Source: Flaccisagitta enflata
Taxonomy: Eukaryota > Chaetognatha > Sagittoidea > Aphragmophora
Reading direction: 5' to 3'
Length of the DNA: 64,000 nt
Assembly (NCBI GenBank): GCA_965153355.1
Contig: OZ231126.1
Coordinates: 26,660,001 to 26,724,000, forward strand
This document shows, piece after piece, positions 55,398 to 64,000 of this stretch. The notes below the pieces were generated by a model. That model worked only from the letters and a program-made list of their open reading frames with translations. It ran no database searches and was not told the DNA's origin. The position numbers and the translations under genes are program-made. The first letter of the stretch is position 1, and each line of letters starts with the position of its first letter.

Positions 55398-55674
55398 AAA
55401 TAAGTCCGTCAATCTGATAATTTTAGTTAAATACCGCTTTTGAAAATGAAATAAGACATTGTTATTTTACCCTCTAATTAGCGCCCCCTTTTGATTTGTG
55501 AGCACTCTTTTATCCTATGTCATTCACAATAAATACTTCTTTAGATATCAGAAATGCAAGATTTTATGTGATGTGTGCAACAATTTATTCTACATAAAAC
55601 TCATACAATTATCCAAATAAGAAACATTTAACTTTAAAGAAAATCTGAAAAAATACGGACATTTATATAGTGTA

Positions 55675-56740
55675 ACGGTCTAATATCCGCTAGCCCAAAA
55701 GCTCAATTTTAAGAGTTCTGAAAAAAAAAAATTAACCCGTCTCCAAATTTTTGCATACTAGTCCTAAAAAAGGTGTAGATTAAGAATATCAACTTTATTT
55801 TACCCGATTGCGAGCCGAAAAAATTAGAAACACTTTTTTTGGCCAAAAATGGTGGTTTTTTGAGATAAACAGCATGAAGATACATCTCTGAAGAGGTAAC
55901 ATGCCCTGGTATTGATAAATAATCATCTGCTGAATATTTGTGAGAAATTTCACGAAATTTTGTCAACGTTAAGATGCCTAAAATGCATTATTAAACTCCA
56001 AAAATAAAAAAAATCAGCCTTGATGAAAAGATAATGTCTAAAAGAGCTCATGGGATGTTAGAAATCATGAAAATATACTTCCCCACAAATTTTCAGGCAT
56101 ACCTGATGAATATTGGACGAATTATAACCAAAAAATCAAATTACAACAATATGCAAATGAGCTTTTGGGCGAAAATTGCTAAAAACCCACAAAATCGTTG
56201 TTTCTTGCCAAAATATGATGGTTATAGCTCTGTTAACCTTCTTAAAACCTAGCAAGCTTTCTTTTTATTTATCTAAGCAATTTTTGCTCAAAAACTCATT
56301 TTTGTATTGTAGTAATTTGGTTTTTTGGTTATAATTCGTCCAATATTCATCAATTGTGCCTGAAAGTTTGTGGGGAAGTATATTTTTATGATTTCTAACA
56401 TCTGTGAGCTCTTTTGGACATTATCTTTTTATCAAGTCTGATTTTTGATTTTGAGTTTAATAATGCATTTTAGGCATCTTAACGTTGACAAAATTTCGTG
56501 AAATTTCTCACAAATATTCAGCAGATGATTACATGCCACAGGGCATGTATCTTCAGAGATGTATCTTCATGCTGTTTATCTCAAAAACCACAATTTTTAA
56601 AAAAAAATATTTCTATTAACAGCTTAATAAGCAAAACAAGCTGAATTTTCTACCTTTTTTAGGACTAGTATGCAAAAATTTGGAGACGGGTTAATTTTTT
56701 TTTTTTTTAAAGGGTTTTGGGCTAGCGGATATTAGACCGT
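55675..56740. mobile_element. Foldback element FB5, nested
   Basis: A 1066-bp palindrome: ACGGTCTAATATCCGCTAGC at the left, GCTAGCGGATATTAGACCGT at the right. Arms align almost to the centre (TTGGACGAATTATAACC / GGTTATAATTCGTCC, about 56110 and 56330). Small indels distinguish the arms. No coding function. Confidence 0.88.
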
Positions 56741-56759
56741 AAGCTTCCATTACATACAC

Positions 56760-57780
56760 ATACATACCTAATATATGGTTTTTTGAAACGCTATCAAAAT
56801 TCCTCAGGTATATACTTTTTACTAAATGTGTCATATTTCTTCTATTTAAAACAAAATTTTAAGTGTATTTTAAAAAAATATATAAAAAATATTTTAGGGG
56901 AAGGGTATTGTTAGAGCTGTCCTCTGGCATTGATCGGGACCATCAACTCAGCCCAATTTTGGTTAAAATTACCTAACTGAAAAAAAGGAACCAGGGTGTC
57001 CATATCCCCAGCTGAGCCCCTTTATCCTAATTAGGGGGGTGGGAGAAAGGTGAATTTTTACTAAAATTGGTTAAGGTTATAATTACTTCTTAGTGATTAA
57101 AGGGAAAAAGCCTTCATCTTCACAAGAAGATATATCATGGGATGATAGGTCACCATGAGGGGTAAAAGGTTTTGTACATGTCCATGAAAATTAATAAAAA
57201 TTGATATAATTAATATAATTTGATATAATAACAAACCATTCAGCTTCTGGTCATCAGTTGGTGTCCTGTACCCAAAAAAAGGGTTTCGCCCCATATATAC
57301 ATATATATTTAAAATACACATGTATATATTCACCAAGACCCAAGTACAGGTGAGGCACACCTTGAAGGTGTCCTTCACTGCATGGTTTGTAGAATATAGA
57401 AATCATCAGGAACACGCCATGACATCAAAAAGAATATCATGAGTTTTCCCAATTATTTTCAAAATTCTTTATTATAGGAAAAAATCTTTTTTAAAAAAAT
57501 ATATTAGGTATAATAATTAAAACTATAGTAAAACCTAGAAGGTGTTTGGCTATGGTCTGCGACAAGTGGGTCAAAAGATTCTCATAGCCTCCCACCAATA
57601 CTGTTCTCTGAAAAATATTAAAAAACATTAGAGAAATGTTGGAAGATAATAATGTGTCAGAGTACCTTTTTTGTTTGTTTTTTGTTGAAGCTTTTATAAA
57701 AACACTGAAACAAGCACAACTTTTCTATTTTCAAAGATTATTTGCTTCTCTCAAATTATTCATCTTCTTTCAAATCATTT
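56760..57780. other. Unassigned body of the 2.4-kb TIR element
   Basis: AT-rich. A 93-codon minus-strand frame (57097-57378) is Ile/Tyr-rich because of TATA repeats and shows no domain. Confidence 0.45.
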
Positions 57781-57848
57781 TTCTGAGAAACAAAAAGAGG
57801 AGGGGGGCGCTAATTGGAGGGGGGGCGATAAATGGAAAAAATACGGTA

Positions 57849-58045
57849 CACGCAAATCTATAATAAGGTTTGTCCGTCCATTTGTCCGTCTGTTGGTCCG
57901 ATGGTTCGTCGGTAATGATCAAGTCAAAAAGTGGAAACACATGTGTTTTAGATACTTTTTTATAGGTGTGTGTGAGGGGGGGGGATGTGGATGGGGTTTG
58001 GACGCCCCTACCCACCCATCCGCAAAGATATTGTGACCCTGCGTC
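57849..58045 (-). mobile_element. Degenerate subfamily E-like element (orthologue of 13464-13650)
   Basis: CACGCAAATCTATAATAAGG, then GTCCGTCCATTTGTCCGTC, and at the far side CCATCCGCAAAGATATTGTG then ACCCTGCGTCAC. The palindrome GTGACCCTGCGTCAC is intact. Confidence 0.5.
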
Positions 58046-58341
58046 ACTCTCTCCCTCACCCACTCTCCTTTCCCCTCCCATTTTTCCCAAAAAGCGCTAA
58101 TCCAAGTTGAAATATTTTTCTTTTCTCTGCTGGGAGGGGAAGTTTTAAGGCCTACGTTTTGAAATGCAAGTGTACACGCTAATTTCATAATAACAAAAAA
58201 TCAAGATTTTGATGGTTGGAGAGGATTTCAACATTGATTAGTATTTGGCGGATCTTAACTGTCACCCTTCATTCAATTGTCAAATTGTCAGTCTCAGTCA
58301 CTTATCTCTCAGTATCTCCGTCTCTATCTGTCACTCTCTCA

Positions 58342-58496
<155 letters not shown>

Positions 58497-58755
58497 ACAG
58501 CTACACAAATATACAGATAGCGAAATGGACAGACAGACGAACAGACACGGAAGTTCGGACAGTGAGAACGACAGTGATGGTCACTGGGACAAACAGAAAC
58601 AGCTACAGCAAGAAAAATATTTATAGAATGTCAGGTAAAAGAAATAAACAGCTCTAGGCTAAATTCTAAATGAAAGTAAGGCGCGCTGATATTGGATAAA
58701 AACGTAAGAGATGATGGAGGAATTTTTCTCCCTCTTTTTTCCCCTGGTTCCGTTT

Positions 58756-59036
58756 TTCGATGCGTCCTCGCATCTCTATAAGAGGGTCTGTCCGTCCCTC
58801 CGTCCGTTGGTCCGTCCGTCTGTCCATTGGTCCGTCCGTTACGCAAGTGCGAAAACCGCGTTTCTTGGCTGTTTTTGGCCATAGTGAGATCCAAGGATCA
58901 ACCAACATGTTTTGAGAGCCTCCTTTGTTACTTAGTCATTTCACCCGTCTGTTTGTCCATTGGTCTCTCGATTTATGTCACATGATCAATGCACGCAGAG
59001 ACACAGCCCGGACGCATCGTTGCCTGGTCGGGCTTG
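58756..59036 (-). mobile_element. Hairpin-ended short element, subfamily G, with paralogous empty site
   Basis: In the element's own sense (minus strand) it starts CAAGCCCGACCAGGCAACGA with internal repeat CGATGCGTCC. It ends in a hairpin GATGCG-AGGA-CGCATC followed by GAAAAA, with a GGAC tetranucleotide core. Copy 1 lacks it (CCGTTTTTCAGATCAA at about 14387). As in subfamily B, insertion is in an oligo-T/A run without a clear target duplication. The internal repeat matches its own hairpin, not that of A, B or C. Confidence 0.7.
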
Positions 59037-59044
59037 ATCAGATC

Positions 59045-60050
59045 TTTTTTACAGGAGATCATTTCTCAAAAATTTACAAAATAGTGACAATTGACATTAT
59101 TCCCTCCTGTCAAAGTGCCGATGACAATTGAAACTTTCTCCCGCCATTGACAATTGACATGTCTTCTGATAGACAGGATGACAACCTGCCCGTGATGTCA
59201 AGTATATTTGGAGCCACGCGGTTGCCCGGCCCCTTTGACTTAGAATTAGATCTTAGTCTTACCACAACTTTTCGAGGGACACATAAGTGCGACTTTTTCC
59301 TCAGATCAATCCAAAATTCAAACTCAACACCTCCCCCCTTCCCCAATTAAAAGAATATGTGGGTGGACAGCTGGGGTGGGGATAATCATGTGGAAGGCCT
59401 TCCACGCATTTGGGAAGGGGCTGAAACAAACGCAGAACGTATTGAAATATTGAATTGATTTGTATTTTATGCACGATAAGCGTTTGAAAAAAGATGCTCG
59501 TCATTTGTCAATTGAGTTTCATAGACTATGACAAGGACCGGTTCTTGTTTTCCATTATAAAAAATCTGTTACGTAATGTAATCTGAATTATGAGCCAGTA
59601 CAAAACAATTTAAGATTAGAACTTTGTTTTAGACGAAATCATGCGAGCGATATCAATTTGCTACCGACTGGATGTCCGATACCTGAAAATACTTGACTAA
59701 GTGGGTTGGAAAATTCTCTGAATATTTCTAAATGCGGATTTTTTTTTATTACACCGGTCACGTCGGTCCATTATCAATAACAACGCCCCGTCAGGTCGTC
59801 CACCATTTCTTTACCTACGTCTATGTTGGACAATGATATACATTTCCGAATCACAGATTTAGCTAGAACCACTGCCCCTGCCCATCAACGTCCAACGATC
59901 TGCCCATGATTCACATGGAACTAAGTTTCTCATGACTAAGTTCATCTTATTTGACGCGGGTATTGAGGAATTATGAGGGAATTGAAGGATGAATTTAACA
60001 GGGAATTTCTGAATGTAGAGAAGTTCAAAGGCGGCTCGAACTGTCCAGAA
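59045..60050. other. Segmental-duplication body, no gene recognised
   Basis: Collinear with 14400-15846 minus the insertion at 15204. Indel differences break every frame between the copies. Confidence 0.6.
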
Positions 60051-60273
60051 CAAGTAACGCGAGGTTACAAAATAATCGCGGATGGGTTGGCAGGGGCCTA
60101 CCACTCCCATCCACCCCCCTCCCCCGAACATGCACATACAGGGGTGAAGTGCACGTTTCTGTTCAACGTGTTCTTTATGGACGGATCAATGCACCAACGG
60201 ACCAACGGACCAACGGACCAACGGACTGGGTGGACAAAGCCTCTTATAGATAGAGTCGCGAGTCCGCGACTAA
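60051..60273 (+). mobile_element. Hairpin-ended short element, subfamily E, intact copy
   Basis: Left end CAAGTAACGCGAGGTTAC (stem GTAAC/GTTAC), then TCGCGGATGG as internal repeat. The core is (GGACCAAC)n. The right end GTCGCGAGTCCGCGAC forms a perfect 6-bp stem and is followed by TAAAAA, so the end reads CTAA. 223 bp. It is the best-preserved example of the family in the window. Confidence 0.75.
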
Positions 60274-60389
60274 AAACTCTGAAAACCCACTGGCATTGTC
60301 AATCGCCCGCATAATGCCTAGAAAAACGAGGTACAAATAATAGCCAACCCAGAATGACAACGACGGCAAAAAAAAAAACCTGTGGCGGT

Positions 60390-61470
60390 CTTCCCACACA
60401 CAGAAAATACCGCTCATCATACTGGACTCAGAACAACCGCGTCTTCAAACATAATCCCATCCTCCGTCTTAAAGCTGCTAAACGTCCACAAGTCCCCAAA
60501 GTGGGCTTTGACCTATTTGACTCCGCGATGAGACCGCCTTCTTCTTTCTTCCCTTCTTTCATCAACATCATCATCATCGGTTACTATACAGTGATTTACA
60601 GTCGCTTAGGAAGTCGCTCAGAACTCGATGATCGCCGAGGCTTAAAAAGGGCTAAACCGAGGATTAACCAACTTTCAAACGAGGAAACGTGTTCCCCGGA
60701 GAGCGAATTCCAAAAAGATCGGAGAGCGGACAGCCTTGGAAAGAAGAAATCGATGGAAACTCATTCATTCATTCATTTCTCTGTCGTACTTTTTCTTTGA
60801 TCGATCCTTACTCATCGTTTGTAATCGTTGGCGCTCATCATGATGGACTCCACCTTAACTCGTCAGTCCACGTCAGTCCACAGTCTACCAATCGTCGTCG
60901 TCATCGCCGTCGTCCTCATCGTCGTCATCTCCGTCATCGTCATCCTTACCGTCGCGTTGCTTCGATCCGCGTATTATTGGTTTCCATCTTTGTAGTATAA
61001 TTACCTGTTTGTCTCGTTTACATATAATCCGACTGATCCGGGATCATCCTAAAATGATTATTTTTCTTCCATTCGTAATCCACGACGGCCCGTTTGAGGT
61101 TGGTCGTCGGTCGTCGGCCCGTCTTTGCCGTTGTTGTAAACCATTATCGACTTTTAACTTTTCTTTGTCGTTTTGTTTTCTTTTCTTTTCTTGTGTTGAT
61201 CTTTGCACATCGGTCCGTCTTTGGCTAGGCCTTGATCTACAACTTGGAATTTCTAAGGCTAAAAGCGGATCTCGCTTTGAAAAAAACTTGCCCCCTGAAG
61301 TGTTGACTGTTGTTACAGGCTCTATACGCCACCGATCATGGCGTTCTTGGTCTTGTTCGATGGAGATTTGATTTCTCTCGCCGTCGGCTTTAACTTAACA
61401 TTATTAATTTCTTCTTAGGGGCCCCTAGGGGCCCCCAAAAAAGCCCTTATTGAGATTTTTTTTTTGAAAA
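60390..61470. other. Unassigned; several open frames without recognisable domains
   Basis: Plus-strand frames at 60354-60800 (148 codons), 60689-61000 and 61009-61371 overlap in different frames. None shows a known domain or a convincing splice pattern. (GTCGTC)-type repeats lie at 60895-60955. I do not call a gene. Confidence 0.4.
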
Positions 61471-61474
61471 AAAA

Positions 61475-62010
61475 AGTGGGGTGCAATCAATAGGAAATTG
61501 TTTGATTTGCCTAGATCCAAAATCTTGTATTTTCATTTTTTTCAAAAAACTTAGAAAATTTTTATGTCGCGCGTCAGGGACTTAAAAAAAAATCACAAAA
61601 TATTTTTTTGAAAAATGGTTTTCAAAAGTGGGGTGCAATCAATAGGAAATTGTTTGATTTGCCTAGATCCAAAATCCTACATTTTCATTTTTTTTTTCAG
61701 AAAACTCAAAAAAAATTTCTGTCGCGCGTCAGGGACTTAGAAAAAAAATCACAAAATATTTTTTTGAAAAATGGTTTTTGAAAGTGGGGTGCTTTCAATA
61801 GGAAATTGTTTGATTTGCCTAGATCCAAAATCTTGTATTTTCTTTTTTTTTTTTCAAAAAACTTTGAAATTTTTTTGTATCTTGCATCAGGGACTTTGAA
61901 AAAAAAATCACAAAATATTCTTTTGAAAAATGGTTTTCAAAAATGGGGTGCAATTGATAGGAAATTGTTTTATCCGCCTAGATCCAAAACCTGTAAAATT
62001 ATTTTTTTCA
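61475..62010. repeat. Tandem repeat, 151- to 161-bp unit, about 3.5 copies
   Basis: Units begin AAGTGGGGTGCAATCAATAG at 61475, 61626, 61781 and 61942 (last two variant). Each has TTGATTTGCCTAGATCCAAA and GTCGCGCGTCAGGGACTT. A poly-A/T-rich middle varies in length. Confidence 0.92.
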
Positions 62011-62767
62011 AAAAATTCAAAAATTTGATTGGGGGCGAGTTCAAAGAAAAAACAGAAAAAAAGAACGTCGGTTTTTCTTTTACTTTTTAAGTATGAAAAA
62101 GGCCGTAACTTCTAAACTATTGATGCGATTGTCCTGAAATTTGAAATACTAGCTGACGTCATGCTTCTCGACATACGTGCTAAAAATCTCGATTGTGAAC
62201 TGTCGTAAAGTTGGGCGCACTTCTTTGCCTACTTTGGCGTTGTCGTGGATACTTTCTTTCCTTTGACTTACACTTGTCATTGGTCGTTTCGTTCTTATAT
62301 ATATATATATATATATATATGTCTAATGTCTAAATCACAAAATTCATTCATTCTCAAACAGCATACATTCGAAGAAAAAAACTGTTCATTTATGGAGGGC
62401 GCATCGTTGGTCTACTTGCTCTTGTTTCTAATTTTAAATGCCTCATCGACTTTGGACGCCGATATGCGATTCATGCTGCCGCTAATCGCGCGTCTGGGGA
62501 AAACCATGCAACTCAAACTGATCATGTCGTGTACACCGTCGAATATTCCATGAAGTAATCCTCTATTCTATCCATTAATCAATCGAGCCATAAAACAAGG
62601 ACGGCTTAAGACATAAGATATATTCATGTTGATAATAAAAAGTACATTAGAAAACATGTTCAACACGAAAAATTGCTATATGTAACTAGTGACTAAGGAG
62701 ATTAGTTTGACTTTGAGGAGTATTTGTCATTACATGAATCAATCAGCTCGAGAGTTGGAATGTGTAG
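62011..62767. other. Downstream region of calcineurin B; (AT)n at 62298-62320
   Basis: Presumed to contain the 3' UTR of the minus-strand gene ending at 62768. I did not find an unambiguous polyadenylation signal on that strand. A plus-strand frame at 62245-62553 runs through (AT)n and has no domain. Confidence 0.4.
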
Positions 62768-62857
62768 TTAGACTCCGTTGAGGCTCAACTTGTCCTGGAA
62801 GTCCATGTTACCAATCACAGCACAGAACTCCTCGAAACCAATTCGTCCGTCGCCATC
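62768..62857 (-). CDS. PPP3R1: Calcineurin subunit B, last exon (EF-hand 4 and C-terminus)
   Basis: 29 codons plus stop (TAA at 62768-62770). Opens after acceptor TACAG, in phase 0. The loop DKDGDGRIGFEE is completed from the previous exon's last Lys; it is EF-hand 4. FCAVIGNMDFQDKLSLNGV ends the protein. Calcineurin B is the Ca2+-binding regulatory subunit of the Ser/Thr phosphatase calcineurin in the cytosol. FEEFCAVI is the conserved family signature. The last 10 residues differ from the strongly conserved C-terminus of vertebrate calcineurin B, which is unusual. Confidence 0.88.
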   Translation of the reverse strand, partial: DGDGRIGFEEFCAVIGNMDFQDKLSLNGV

Positions 62858-62871
62858 CTGTACAATATGAT

Positions 62872-62872
<1 letters not shown>

Positions 62873-62957
<85 letters not shown>

Positions 62958-62966
62958 TATCATCAC

Positions 62967-63060
<94 letters not shown>

Positions 63061-63170
63061 GTAATCATAATCATAATCATAAATTCATAATCATCATCAT
63101 CATCGTCATCGTCATCGTCATCGTCATCATCATCATCATGATCAACGTCATCATCATCATCATAAACATC
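62873..63170. repeat. (ATC)n trinucleotide array in a calcineurin B intron
   Basis: About 62 ATC units at 62873-63060 with two interruptions, then degenerate AATC and GTCATC to 63170. It fills nearly all of the 332-bp intron 62858-63189. Poly-Met or poly-Ser frames are artefacts. Confidence 0.96.
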
Positions 63171-63189
63171 ATCATCTGCGTGTCCTCAC

Positions 63190-63325
63190 TTTGTCGTGAA
63201 TCATGATGGTTTTGTCGACGACTTGTTGCAGTTGCGTGTCTTTGAGGTTGTTGCCGACCATCGCTTTGAGGACGCGGAACAGCTCGCCGTTCGTGATGTA
63301 ACCGTCTTTATCGATATCGTAGATC
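63190..63325 (-). CDS. PPP3R1: Calcineurin subunit B, internal exon (EF-hand 3)
   Basis: 136 bp. Acceptor CTCAG at 63326-63330, donor GTGAGG after Lys (63184-63189). Completes a split codon (AA|G) and encodes [16 protein letters not shown], the EF-hand 3 loop, then [20 protein letters not shown], the linker that contacts the catalytic A subunit and is among the most conserved parts of the family. Phases match both neighbours, so the gene model is consistent. Confidence 0.95.
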
Positions 63326-63329
63326 CTGA

Positions 63330-63535
<206 letters not shown>

Positions 63536-63601
63536 ATGTGTATGTGCCTGTGTCTGTGTGTGCTTTAGCGTGTTAGTCGCAAAAAAGGAATGACTTATTA
63601 C

Positions 63602-63747
63602 TTGAAAGCGAAAGCGAGTTTTTGTGCTTTGTCAGCTTTGTTGGCGACTTGGGCCAGTCCGTCGATGAATTCCTTGAAGTCCAATTCTCCGTCGCCGTTC
63701 GCATCGAAAACGTCCACAACTCGACGGACCAAAGGATTCTCCGCAAT
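63602..63747 (-). CDS. PPP3R1: Calcineurin subunit B, internal exon (EF-hand 2)
   Basis: 146 bp. Acceptor CCTTCCAG before ATTGCGGAG (boundary 63747), donor GTAATA after AA (63601-63600), phase 2. Encodes IAENPLVRRVVDVFDANGDG, the EF-hand 2 loop DANGDGELDFKE, then FIDGLAQVANKADKAQKLAF. Matches calcineurin B in order and spacing (NPLVxRVxDxFD). The first exons, with EF-hand 1 and the N-terminal myristoylation site, lie beyond 64000. Confidence 0.95.
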
Positions 63748-63775
63748 CTGGAAGGAATGGAGAGACTCTGGTTAA

Positions 63776-63860
63776 CATTACTTTGCCATCAAGAATGTCC
63801 ACAACTCGACGCACCAAAGGATTTTCGGCAATCTGGAAGGAATGGGGAGACTCTGGTCAG
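63776..63860 (-). repeat. Tandem duplicate of the exon start, unit B (candidate mini-exon 63782-63832)
   Basis: An 85-bp unit that repeats 63690-63775: intron end, acceptor CCTTCCAG and the first 13 codons of the exon. In unit B the acceptor is intact and the frame reads IAENPLVRRVVDILDGK, followed at once by a donor-like GTAATG (63781-63776). It would be a 51-bp, phase-0 mini-exon, so skipping or including it keeps frame. It may equally be a dead duplicate. Confidence 0.55.
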
Positions 63861-64000
63861 CATAGCTCTGCTATCGAGAACGTCTTCAACACGCCGAAGC
63901 AGCTTCTCTTGTAGCGGTAGTTGAAGGGGAAAATCTAGGGTATGAAAAACTTCCTCAACACGACCGTCCGCATCTCTTGAAAGAGAATGTCTATTAATCG
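63861..64000 (-). repeat. Further diverged copies of the exon-start duplication
   Basis: Minus strand LLRRVEDVLDSRAMLTRVS (about 63905-63850) parallels VRRVVDILDGKVMLTRVS of unit B, and DGRVEEVFHTLDFP (63970-63925) is weaker still. It suggests 3-4 units of about 85 bp, with age increasing away from the real exon. No acceptor is retained. Confidence 0.45.

Larger units (their letters stand above)
55434..57846. mobile_element. 2.4-kb TIR element with TA target duplication, absent from copy 1
   Basis: Copy 1 reads TTAAATACACGCAAC (13450-13470). Copy 2 reads TTAAATA, then CCGCTTTTGAAAATG ... AAAAAATACGG, then TACACGC. The element is thus bounded by TA at 55432-55433 and 57847-57848. Inverted phrases near both ends include CTAATTAGCGCCCCC (about 55475) and GGGGGGCGCTAATT (57805). 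No transposase frame is recognisable. A palindromic element lies inside (55675-56740). Confidence 0.82.

Noticed and set aside
60354-61371. Three overlapping plus-strand frames of 100-150 codons
   Set aside because: No domain, no splice pattern, and the first begins inside the segmental-duplication edge.
62245-62553. 102-codon plus-strand frame with a hydrophobic segment
   Set aside because: Its first part translates an (AT)n repeat; it lies antisense to the presumed 3' UTR of calcineurin B and has no recognisable homology.

Overview
This is a repeat-rich eukaryotic (animal) window with very little single-copy coding sequence. The evidence for an animal is a calcineurin B gene with phase-correct introns on the minus strand at the right end, a non-LTR (LINE) retrotransposon with endonuclease and reverse transcriptase, a Ty3/gypsy-like LTR retroelement, TA-flanked terminal-inverted-repeat (TIR) elements, and dozens of di-, tri- and tetranucleotide arrays. 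Short elements with a tetranucleotide (GGAC)n core and an end hairpin resemble the Helentron-derived non-autonomous elements known from molluscs and arthropods, so a marine or aquatic invertebrate is plausible. The species cannot be told from the sequence. I see no bacterial operons, tRNA, rRNA or CRISPR array.

Layout. 1-3.5 kb: small duplications, a promoter-like CRE/ETS/bZIP cluster near 1.0 kb, purine-rich low-complexity DNA. 3.5-12.7 kb: foldback elements (4.2, 6.4 kb), a minisatellite-cored element (5.5 kb), a mariner-type TIR element (9.5 kb) and several hairpin-ended short elements. 12.9-24.5 kb: copy 1 of a segmental duplication, enlarged by an 8.3-kb TA-flanked insertion that carries a broken LINE, itself interrupted by 2.2 kb of minisatellite. 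25.4-33.7 kb: a cluster of elements built around 20-bp minisatellites. 33.7-38.2 kb: three more palindromic or TIR elements. 38.3-40.6 kb: very long microsatellites. 40.9-47.6 kb: a foldback with a nested hAT-like insertion, a degenerate foldback and a 160-bp satellite. 48.2-54.2 kb: a coding exon of an unknown protein, a small membrane-protein ORF on the plus strand, and a decayed gypsy-like element on the minus strand. 54.9-60.4 kb: copy 2 of the segmental duplication, with its own 2.4-kb insertion. 60.4-62.7 kb: a tandem repeat and unassigned DNA. 62.77-63.75 kb: the last three exons of calcineurin B, with a tandemly duplicated exon start just upstream.

The most useful structure is the pair of segmental-duplication copies. 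At least five insertions are present in one copy and absent from the other, so their exact ends and target-site behaviour can be read by comparison. Those comparisons show TA-duplicating TIR elements on one side. On the other side are short hairpin-ended elements that insert into oligo-A/T without target duplication, and whose end hairpin and internal inverted repeat change together between subfamilies. I regard this as the best candidate for an under-described system here. All coordinates were read by eye; boundaries of degenerate repeats are approximate.
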